DNA of 64,000 nucleotides from Letharia columbiana. Its lineage: Eukaryota > Ascomycota > Lecanoromycetes > Lecanorales > Parmeliaceae. Shown here piece after piece: positions 27,626 through 36,193 of the stretch (position 1 is the first letter of the stretch; each line of letters opens with the position of its first letter). Position numbers and translations under genes: made by a program. The notes beneath the pieces were generated by a model. The model was not told where the DNA came from. It worked only from the letters and a program-made list of their open reading frames with translations, and searched no databases. The stretch is from assembly GCF_014066305.1 (NCBI RefSeq), contig NW_023501042.1, positions 992,001 through 1,056,000 on the forward strand. Reading direction: 5' to 3'.

Positions 27626-28835
27626 TAAGGAAGTCTTGACGGAACCCAGGATTTGTTTTCCACTGGACTGGCTGGCTTCCTGTCATGCCTTGGAGGAACG
27701 TTTTTACGTTTGCACGATGATGACAATGATGTATTCCATGTTTTCTTTTTGTGTACCTTACTCGAAGATGGCACCTTAGACCGGAGGAGTTTGTGATTTT
27801 GGGCGATATCCTGCGATTTACAAAACAAGCGATGGAGCAATCAGGAGTTTTCTGGATGCAGAGGATCTCCGAGTCTGGACTTTGGAGACCTCGATAGAGA
27901 TTTACGGCCATTTTGGGGGACGGAATTCGTGGAAGATTACAGGCATCCGTCTGCAGAGAGCGGCTAGGGGAGAAGGGATTCGGAATGGATTTGGCCCACT
28001 GCGTGCTTTTCGGCTTCTAAATTTGATTTACTTTACAAGCATTCATGCGCGGCCACCGGACAGCTCCTGGGGTAAATTGCCATGCCAGAGGACATGAAAC
28101 GGAGGCTTTACCCTGAATCAGGCCCGCTATAACCCTGAGTGGACCAGGACGACTATTCACCAATGGCGAACGAGTAATGCTTCGATTCATTTTTGTCTAC
28201 GGACGTTTGTTACAGAACAAACTTAGTACATGCTATCGCTCGAGAATGTACATAGAGGGATCACACGGAGCACCGTCAAGGGTCTCTTGATTTAGAAGCA
28301 AGCAGCCTTGCAAATATATCCACACAAAGGATCTGCCAGTCCAGCGTCTCGCCGAATTGTAGAATGTGACCATTTTGTAGGAAGCCAGTACGCCGTGTTT
28401 CGTGTGTATCATGTTTGCACGAGTCGTTGACCGTACATAGCGTAGTGAGACGACTGCGTATGCAACGATTTTCTGCCCTAAAGTTAGCGCGGTGAAGGCT
28501 AAGGACTCGGTGTCAGCTGCGTTGGCTGGGTCGGGTGCTTTGGCTCCTTCGAAAAGCCTCGCTCGAGGTTTCTCCCCAATCGGACGCAGGATGCACACTG
28601 GTTGGCCGCCTCATTATCATCCGTCAAGCAGCGGATCTCGATCAGCCCTTCGGATGGCGATACGGCAGGTCTCTACGCGGATTCGAAAGGAAAGGAAAGG
28701 AAGGTTCTCCGGTCTCCGAATTAATTGCAAAAATAATCTCTCATCAGATCTCATATGCACCCACACAAAATTAGTACGTAATGGCCATGCAGGATCAATC
28801 AAGTGGCAACACGTCGACACATCAGCCTAGAATAA

Positions 28836-28869
28836 AGATGATGATGATGATGATCATCTTCTTCTTCTA
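28836..28869. repeat. GAT/CTT microsatellite
   Basis: About six tandem gat units followed by catcttcttcttct. It is a simple-sequence repeat in the non-coding interval. Confidence 0.8.
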
Positions 28870-29050
28870 AATCCGTGGGGTGCAGTCTTTCCCTTCACAC
28901 CGCACCACACGGCTCATATCGTCTCAAGGCGACTGATTCGACGCAGTCCTTTTGAGACATTAATGAGAAATTAATTCCGCGCCTGGCCGTGGGGAATTAC
29001 CTTTCTACTCGCGCGGCTTTCTGAAGCCATGAGCACGTTTCATAGTCATC

Positions 29051-29095
29051 CATCAATTCCATCCATCCATCCATCCATCAATCCATCAATCAGCA
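29051..29095. repeat. CATC/ATCAAT simple repeat
   Basis: Tandem catc units grade into atcaat units. It lies in non-coding sequence; the frame that covers it (29,029-29,373) consists largely of the repeat and is not supported as a gene. Confidence 0.75.
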
Positions 29096-30161
29096 GAGCC
29101 ACAATCAACCCATTAACCTCCAGCTTACGACGGGGTGAGCCCCAATCAAAGTCAAGCAATCGAGAATCAATCAATCAAAACCCATCGCACCAGCCCAAGC
29201 CCAACCTCGCTTCATGTAAGAGCACAATGTCAAACGTCCGAGATCTCCCCACCCACCCGTTCCACATTTGTATTCCCGACGGCGCCTACTCCATGGTGAT
29301 GGGGCCGAAAGAAGGGGCGCGTGAAATGATGACCTCGAATCACCTCATCCCGATCGTCACCCCTCTCGCATGATTGCATCTCAGGGAGCCGCTAAATTCT
29401 CACCATATGGGAAAAGACGTACGAGGTCTGCGACGGGGTCGCAAAAAGGCTGCAGCGTGTGGGTGGGGGAAAGGGGGCCGGACCAATGAATTGCTCATGC
29501 TGCGCCCGGATCGACGTCGCATCATCGTGAAGAGGGAAAAAAAAGGAGGCTGCGGGTCTGAAGATCTGCAGCTGCCTGACATGGGAATGACTTGACCATT
29601 CACGAATCACGATCTAAAATTAATTGTTGAAAGATCCAAGAATGGCTTGTCGAGTGGGTAAGCAGTCAGCACGCTTGAAGATTCCTCATGTTAGATTGCG
29701 GACCCTGAGCAGATCCGATGTGAGCCTGGCCTTGATCGCCAGATTACTGGTCGCTGCCGACTCGAAAAACCAGTGCAATCATTGCGATGAAGGGATGGCC
29801 CTTGACGATGCACTCCCCTCCAACTTCCTCGTATGACACACGCTGCGTCTTTCTTCATTGCCCGTACCGAGAGCCGCGTCAGCTGCCTCTTCCCTCAAGT
29901 GGTCCGTCAAAGTACGCCAAGCCATCGTGTTGGAGCAGTATACTGATCATACTCTGTACGCTTCTAAGTTCGGAGTAATGGGAGGTCATAAGAGCAGCAC
30001 ATGATCCATATGCTTTTCCCACCCATTGGCGCCTTTTTGGTATGAGGAAAAGGACTTCGTTGTACTATGCCCCTATGAGATCCGTGTCCGCCCACAGTCT
30101 TTCTCTGTGGGAATTGTCATGAAACCGTACCAGAATACAACAGAAGAAGCAAGAGTGCTCG

Positions 30162-33100
30162 CTAATGGTTGAGCTTGTGACTCGCAGACGACAGTATCCC
30201 TGCCACTTTCTCAACCTGCTCCTGCGCTAATTTCCAATCCCCATTGTCAATGGCATCACGGACTCCTGGGTCCCATTAGAATTGGCTGATGCTGCGGTAC
30301 GACACCAGGGGGCATATTGATAATGACCATACCTGGGAAATACGTTTCTTCGTATCCAGACCACGCCTGTGGAGCGTAAATCACATGCACAAACTGTTCA
30401 CGACCAGGTAACTGCAGATTCTCTCAGTCTGGTGGTCAATGTGCTACAGTGTGTACACAGGCAACTACTTACACCTCCGCCAATGTCAAGTAAATTGGTC
30501 TCAAAGTTCGCCATTCCTAGCGCAAACAGTAAGTATCCAGACCATAGACGCTTGAATCAGATTAACCGACTTGTGTTGTGCGAAATTCGTTTAATGGCCA
30601 TTTCATCTACTCAAGGTTCTGGAGTTAGCATTTGTCCAAGAAACAATTTCGAGCCTCGACACATTTCCGCAATGAGACCTGACACTTGGTCTGGAGGGCA
30701 TCTGGCCTCCGATTTCACGTACTGGTCTCATAACCTTGCCCAACAGCGTCCTCCCACGCTTTGTTCCATGCGTGAAATTCAGCAGCATTCTCGGTAAAAT
30801 CATCCGCAGCTTGGTGGAGAGAGGTCATGTTTAGGCCCTCTTTCGGACCCTTAGCTTCGGCATAAGTCTGAAGGTCACCAACGTAGTTTCTAACAGCCTC
30901 TGCGTAGTCAATGAAGTTAAAAGGCAACAGTTCTCTGTCCGCGAGCTCGAGTATGAGCAGTGCCCAGAGTTGAGCCATTGTCTTATGAAAAACAAACCCA
31001 GGATCGCCGACGGTATCCATCCAATCAAAATTATCGTAGCAACTATGATCTTCAAATATTCAATGTCAGTCGTCCTTCTTTGAGATGGAGAAGAAGTCCC
31101 AAGACAACGTGCGTTAATTCGATACTCTCGGAACATGTCTCAGGACACTCATTGGGGCACGGATTGGGAGGAGAGTGCTCGGAGTTGTAGACGTACAGGG
31201 ATAAGAGCCACCTTTGAACGTCATGTCGAGAGAAGATGTCCCTGCGATGTCCTGAAAAGCAACGTAGCTACATAAAGAATACAGAATCAGTATTGCCATT
31301 TCAAGAGTGAATCTTGAGTCTGGAGACATGTCTGCAGGGTACACAGGCCCGGGACAAGTCTCACGGCTCAAAACCTGGTTCAAAGTGACGATTTGGGCTC
31401 CCAAGATACATACTCGCTACCTGCGCCCAGTCCTCCAAGCTTACTACCTTTCTCCGCCCACACTGCTCGAAGAGTCTTGTTCTTTTTTGGATCCACGACA
31501 CGCTCAAGAACGCGCAGAAGAGCCATTTGGAGGAGGGGTGAAGCTGATGCCTCAAAGTCGCTTCCGCTCACGGCAATGTCTACATTCACTACGCAAATAT
31601 CCGAGTCAGTATAGTCTCTTCAAGGCAAGAACCCGAGTCATACGACAGATTCGACGAGGAAAAAGAGCGTTCTGCTCTCGATACATGTCTTGCGACGCAG
31701 ATGTTGCTCCCGAAAAGGGTGGAAGCCCTCCGAGATATACGTACAGTAGGCGAATCCATTGCGGCGAATCTCTTCTAGTCTTCCTTCAACGTGTTCCGTG
31801 GACCCTATGAGATTGTACTCTTCTCCGTCCCTTATGCTCTTGTTAGCGGTCCCATTAAATGAAAGGTTTCAATGCGGTTTGTGCTGAAGCGGAACATCAA
31901 AGAACGAAGATGAATTCTAAAAAGGAAGGAAAATAGAAGAGGATTGGGCTTGGTAATGAATGATCCAATCCGCTCAACCTAATGAAGTATTGGGATACAT
32001 GAGACTTACCATGACGCAAATTCGATTGTTCTTAGCGGACGCCATCCACTCTTCCTCAGCTCGCCAAAGATCCTAACAACCTCGAGCATTACTGCTGTCC
32101 CGCTTCCCTGCGCAGCAGTCAGCTTGAGAGATTTCATAAGTTATGGTGTTTCAAACCGGGTCTGCAGCGCCAAAACACCTGCACAATTCAGAGTCAGCAT
32201 TACTTCTTGGAGAAAAAAATATCGGTTATGAGACACGTCTGGGTAGTACAATGAGCCTTTGGCTCGCGAGCATGGCCTCGCGGTCTAAGATTGAGGGATG
32301 GATAAGGAAGCAATTGCTCCAGAATACGCACTGACCATGCATCACGGTGGCTACCAACAATTACTAGATCAAGGAACCGGAGTCAGTAATGCCTCTTCGA
32401 GGGGGTAGATCAAGTCTTGGAACATGTCCAGAGAGCAATTACCCCCAAGACATGTTCCAGCATTGGGAACATCTGGTCCGAAAGAGGGAAGGTAATTGCC
32501 GAAGATACGTACTGGACTTTTCTGGTTGCTCAACTCCTGTGATTTTGCCCAGGACTAGCACATTTCGGACTCAGCATTTCCATTCGTCGATAATGAATTG
32601 AGGAATAAGACTTGTTTGGGGAGTATAAAGGGTGGCAACATATGCGACTTGTTTCCTCCAACATGTCTCGCGACTCGGAAAGCAGTCTCGAACAAGAAGA
32701 GATAACTTCGAAAAGTGCCTTACTGTTATAGATTGGGCTTCTCTCTACTTCTTCCTGATCGTTTTGCAGTAGTACAATAGGGGAATTGGCATCACCGGTC
32801 CACCATTCGTCCACCTGGGGGACTGCTCCCTTCCAATGATCGTCCAGCTTCATGCCATGTCCTCTTACCGCTTGCAACAGCGTTTGGGCGTCTCGCCATG
32901 ACAATGGAATCTGCCGAGGATTCGTAGTCAGCAATGGTTTTCCAACGCAACATTCATAGGCTGTAAGACAGCTTGGGGGGGTCGCAAGAGACTTTTGCTT
33001 CCGAGACACGTGTAGTAACTCAAAGATGAGAATTATGTACCGATGGGATATTGACCAGTCCAGGGTTCCCGTCCTTGGAGTCTCTCCTTTCTTCTCCAGG

Positions 33101-34359
33101 AAAGGAAGCAAATCCGCTGCTTAGGACATCGCCCACAACCCAACTCATTAGGCTGACAGCTCCCCTCTGGACCGTATCGTTCCCCAGAAGAAAGCCATCC
33201 TCTGCCGGATCGCTGTAAATGATGCACCCCACGGCTCCAGCTAGTTCAGCCGCTTTGACCTTCAAAGCTCGATCCCCTTGGCTGCCGTAATACCTCACAA
33301 GAGCAATTGAGCCTCCCATATCAATCCCCTGGTTTTGAAGTCTCTTAAAGTCCTCTCTTGACCCATAATTGGCATAGACGAGAGGGCCTTTGACTTTTCC
33401 AGACCTCGAATGCCCGTGGAAGACCATGGTCTGTTCGCGAGACTCATGAGCCTGCTCTTCCTCTATCACAGCTTCCCAAGCTAATTCCGGAGGGTCAATT
33501 ATGGCAACTCTCCTTCCGCCCAGCTTAGGATAATTGAGATATCTACTTGCTTGTCAGTGAAAATCTATGAGTGGTGGGGCCTGTTCGAAGCATACACATC
33601 AAAACGTTCCATCTGCACGTCTTCCAATCGACTCTCTATGAACATATTCTCTACAAATTCGCCCAAAACATAGCTTCCTTTGGTGCCAGCCACATGGTCG
33701 AAGAGTGTCAAATACTTGGAACTTTCTCGTATGCTAGAAGCATTTGCATTGCTACGTACGAACTCTCTTACCATATCAGGGAATTTTGTTGCGGAACCGG
33801 GTCCCCTGCGGCCGACGGTAAAGACGTCAGAAAAGAATAGTAGATAGACCAGGGAGAAAACAAGAAAGAGGGCGAATAAACGCGATATCATGATAGCCCA
33901 ATTTGGTTGGAATTGGCGGATGAAGGTAGGTATCTTTGCTATGACATAGTCGCAGGAGGGGAGCCATTGACGGAATGAGAGAGAGGAAAGGCTATGTGTC
34001 AGACTCGTGATACGCTTCGAGAGTTGGTTTCTTCGCAGCAAATTTCCTCTTATGCGACCTCCATTTGCTTCCGGCTCGAGCACATCCATCTGCGTCATCA
34101 TCTCATGCCGCAACTCCTCGGTAGAAGCTCTTGAGGAGTTGCTGAATGACAGGCTCGACCGAGGAGATTCCACTGCAGACGATTGATGGCCACTTTGTTC
34201 TTCTCTCCAAAGCAACCCTTGTCGCTCAGCATCATTGCTGATTTCTTCGGCCCCCAGGAATGGCTGTGAGGAGGAAGGACGGGCATTGACCGCTTCGTCA
34301 TAGGTAGGTATTGGCAAAGACCCATGCGGGTCGTGCCGGTTCGGCTTCTTGTCTACCAT
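30162..34359 (-). CDS. Type II membrane M28 peptidase, Tre2 / glutamate carboxypeptidase II family
   Basis: Fifteen exons give 854 aa in one frame: 34359-33596, 33542-33041, 32910-32724, 32554-32513, 32363-32336, 32178-32157, 32107-32010, 31830-31745, 31588-31414, 31267-31197, 31049-30723, 30606-30571, 30516-30473, 30411-30333, 30265-30162. The protein has a cytosolic tail with PTYDEAV (18-24), one membrane segment (~154-176), a protease-associated domain (~270-420), an M28 domain (~430-700) and a transferrin-receptor-like dimerisation domain to the end. All five zinc ligands of human GCPII have counterparts: His504, Asp514, Glu552, Asp580 and His660, plus catalytic Glu551. The first five residues keep the human spacing (H-D 10, D-E 37, E-D 28). 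An active exopeptidase is therefore likely, whereas yeast Tre1/Tre2 are known as transporter-trafficking adaptors; substrate and location (vacuole or endosome) are inference. Eight introns look introner-like, and the exons around the active site are tiny. DAP1 lies upstream in the same orientation. Confidence 0.9.
30607..30722 (-). repeat. Introner-like intron, Tre2-like gene intron 11 (116 nt)
   Basis: Contains caggtctcattgcgg and gaaatgtgtcgaggctcg, and ends with aaatgctaactccagaacc before GAGTAG. It is the most diverged member I place in the family. Confidence 0.45.
31050..31196 (-). repeat. Introner-like intron, intron 10 (147 nt)
   Basis: GTACGT donor; cctgagacatgttccgagag, then gttgtcttgggac in opposing sense, then cgactgacattgaatattt before GAAG. 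Splicing restores YPYHSCYDNF, which carries zinc ligand His660. Confidence 0.65.
31268..31413 (-). repeat. Introner-like intron, intron 9 (146 nt)
   Basis: GTATGT donor; gtgagacttgtcccggg and gcagacatgtctccagactc form opposed arms; the 3' end is aatactgattctgtattc before ATGTAG. Splicing restores [12 protein letters not shown]. Confidence 0.65.
31589..31744 (-). repeat. Introner-like intron, intron 8 (156 nt)
   Basis: GTACGT donor; gcaagacatgtatcgagag; 3' end atactgactcggatatttgc before GTAG. Splicing restores [12 protein letters not shown], which carries zinc ligand Asp580. Confidence 0.65.
32179..32335 (-). repeat. Introner-like intron, intron 5 (157 nt)
   Basis: GTCAGT donor; cccagacgtgtctcataac; 3' end aatgctgactctgaattgtg before CAG. 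It separates the 28-nt exon (IIVGSHRDA) from the 22-nt exon (CFGAADP). Confidence 0.65.
32364..32512 (-). repeat. Introner-like intron, intron 4 (149 nt), with clear hairpin
   Basis: On the + strand TGGAACATGTC at 32,418-32,428 faces GACATGTTCCA at 32,449-32,459, a perfect 11-bp inverted repeat with a 20-nt loop. The intron has a GTACGT donor and a 3' end attactgactccggttcctt before CTAG. It separates the 42-nt exon from the 28-nt exon. Confidence 0.75.
32555..32723 (-). repeat. Introner-like intron, intron 3 (169 nt)
   Basis: GTAAGG donor; ttcgagactgc, ccgagtcgcgagacatgttg; 3' end aatgctgagtccgaaatgt before GCTAG. The CTGAGTC/CTGACTC word and ACATGT core tie it to the family. Confidence 0.6.
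32911..33040 (-). repeat. Introner-like intron, intron 2 (130 nt)
   Basis: GTACAT donor; cacgtgtctcggaagc followed by an opposed gtctcttgcgac; 3' end attgctgactacgaatcctc before GGCAG. Confidence 0.55.
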
Positions 34360-34895
34360 GAGGAAGGTTCGAGGGGGCTATGAGCCTCTGGAGCAAGTGC
34401 TATGAATGTCCTAACGAGAAGCCTTGTAGTCCCATTGTCGATCCGTCCGGCTTGGATGTTGGAAGTCGAGGCCGCGATGCAACTCGAAGTAAAGTGACGA
34501 GGATGACAGTAATCTTTCGATGTTTAGAGGTGCATGCGTAGTTGTGAAGCCTCTATTCGCCAAGACTAAGGTAATGCTCAAGTGAACCTAAAGCCCCTGT
34601 AGAGTACTCTAACCTGAGATCTGCGGACCCTTGTCTCTCTATCGGCATACGGCGGGCTTCCCGCTCATGATCCCGCGCCAGTCTCAAGACTGTAGATTCT
34701 TAACTGTAGAGTAGAGTACTCTTTGCTTGAATTTGTTGTGACTACGTATCTCTATTTCCTCTGCGGGCGGATCTACAAGCTAGCAAAGCGGTTCTGCCAT
34801 ACCACACTGAATGGAAGAGATCATCGGGCACTACCCAATGTTGAAAGGAGCAAATCCGACCATGTGCTTCCTCCATGACGAGCCAATCGGCAAAT
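34360..34895. promoter_or_regulatory. Intergenic region upstream of the Tre2-like gene
   Basis: This is 536 bp between the DAP1 stop and the Tre2-like start, so it must hold the latter's promoter (minus direction) and DAP1's 3' end. The word ctgtagagtactct occurs near 34,597 and, in expanded form (ctgtagagtagagtactct), near 34,703. The small palindrome agagtactct could be a binding site; that is inference only. No clear TATA box was found. Confidence 0.4.
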
Positions 34896-35672
34896 CTAGG
34901 ATTCCTCCTTTGGAGCTTCAGATACGGGTACAAGCTTTCCGACAACCAAGTATTTATCTAATCAAAATTTGTAGTCAGCACAGCTGGTGCGAGACGGGAC
35001 CTCAGAGCTTGGAAACATATCTAGAGAGTATTTTTTCTCCTAAGATATGTCTCGAGACTCAACATTGTGTTTGGAGAACCGGACTCTTGGCTTGTGAGAG
35101 TACAGAACAACGTACCAGCGAATCTATCCTCCCAATCTTGCATTGCCTGCCTCTCATCCGATCCCAGTCCGCTGAGATCGTCCAACGGTCCGTAAAGATC
35201 CTTGGTCAACATGTCCTCGTCAAAGCTACCACATGCCAGGCCTCTACTCGCATCTCGTCCAGCGAAATTCTCGTAGGGTCCACCAGGACCGTAGAAATTC
35301 TTGCCGGGCGTAACGTCGAAGACCTTGCCTCGTACAGCTAGATATACGGGCATGTTCTTCTCACCATTGTATGGCTTCAATGTTGGTGGGGTAAATGTGC
35401 CTGGTCGTGGATTAACTTAGTCAGGCTTCGACACATGCGATGGACAATCGTCCGGGTGTGACTTTACGGAAAACAACCGGTGCAGGACCTTTCGGTAGGG
35501 TAGATGGTGGACTTGGCCGAAGACGGAAATAGACGAGCAGAATCAGGAGCGAGAAAAGAATCAGGTTGATCGGCGATGCGATTGTGGCGCTGAAAATCTT
35601 CGAGTCAGTGGTGTTGAGAGTTGAGAGAAGGAGAAGTAGCTCACGCTTGGGTAGCTGCTGGAGCTGCGCCAT
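34896..35672 (-). CDS. DAP1: Dap1-type haem-binding protein (MAPR / cytochrome b5-like family)
   Basis: Three exons (35672-35468, 35400-35116, 34957-34896) give 183 aa. An N-terminal membrane segment spans ~34-50, followed by a Pro-rich linker and a cytochrome b5-like MAPR domain (~70-170). The signature FYGPGGPY..FAGRDASRGLA runs from 104 to 124 and includes Tyr105 and Tyr111 in the haem pocket. This Tyr-based signature replaces the His pair of true cytochrome b5. Dap1 proteins bind haem and support cytochrome P450 Erg11/Cyp51 in ergosterol synthesis at the ER, with effects on azole and DNA-damage tolerance; that role here is by family. Intron 1 (67 nt) is ordinary; intron 2 (158 nt) is introner-like. 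The start is the first ATG in frame before the hydrophobic segment. A TATAAATA box lies ~155 bp upstream. Confidence 0.9.
34958..35115 (-). repeat. Introner-like intron, DAP1 intron 2 (158 nt)
   Basis: GTACGT donor; ctcgagacatatcttaggag faces tctctagatatgtttccaag across a short loop, so an imperfect hairpin is visible. The 3' end is gtgctgactacaaatttt before GATTAG. Splicing restores RFADKYLVVGKL, which fits the family. Confidence 0.7.
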
Positions 35673-35825
35673 CAATCTGTGAGCCGGCTAGATCAACTTA
35701 AGGGGTCTGAGCACTCACTGTCAGACATATCCTTCGTCACAGGTGAAACGAGCTCAATCGATGGTGTTTGGGAGAAGTGATGTGGTAATTATAAGAGTGG
35801 TACTAATGAAAAGTTAAGGCTGACC

Positions 35826-35833
35826 TATTTATA
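35826..35833 (-). promoter_or_regulatory. TATA box, probably for DAP1
   Basis: Reads TATAAATA on the minus strand (ctcgagtataaataggtc), about 155 bp upstream of the DAP1 ATG. The position is compatible with a fungal promoter but no transcript start is known. Confidence 0.5.
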
Positions 35834-36193
35834 CTCGAGGGCGATCAATCAACGGCGGGGCAAGCCGCCTAAGTAGTTTCAGCTGTGTCATAATTCATAA
35901 ACCAGGCTTGGTGTACCGAGTCAAACTGTCTTTGCAGAGAAAGTCTTCTATACCTCCCTAAATATCGGACTGTTGTGAGATAACAAAGCATACAGACAAC
36001 AACACTGTTTGTTCGAAGGCCCGATCTCTCTACCCACAATCACGTTGCCGTGTATCTAGCGAATGTGTTATTGCACCTTATCGCTTCATAACTCTTCCGG
36101 TTCTGTGCCGGCGTATGTCCTCAGATTACGAGCTGGACTCTCGAGGAGGCACCGTGCAATAATACTGCCGACCCATACGCCAGGCAAGGGAGG
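35834..36193. promoter_or_regulatory. Divergent promoter interval between DAP1 and the 665-aa gene
   Basis: The two flanking genes are transcribed away from each other and share this interval. It shows no other recognisable element. Confidence 0.5.

Larger units (their letters stand above)
27626..30161. other. Intergenic region with microsatellites, no supportable gene
   Basis: This lies between the 3' ends of the kinase (+) and the Tre2-like gene (-), so it is a convergent interval, yet 2.5 kb long. Short frames in 28,490-28,830 and 29,029-29,600 have no motif or consistent coding pattern. Simple repeats: (GAT)n at about 28,836-28,856 followed by CTT repeats, and a CATC/ATCAAT-rich tract at 29,055-29,095. 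Nothing else is recognisable. Confidence 0.5.

Noticed and set aside
28492..28830. 112-codon frame in the convergent interval
   Set aside because: No motif, low-quality composition, overlapped by minus frames of similar length.
30831..31404. Minus-strand open frames of about 100 codons taken as separate genes
   Set aside because: They run through introns of the Tre2-like gene; only the parts assigned as exons 10 and 11 fit the family.
31831..32009. Long (179 nt) intron 7 of the Tre2-like gene as a further introner
   Set aside because: It lacks the opposed ACATGTC words and its branch region (gctaacaagagcat) is unlike the family; long but not similar.
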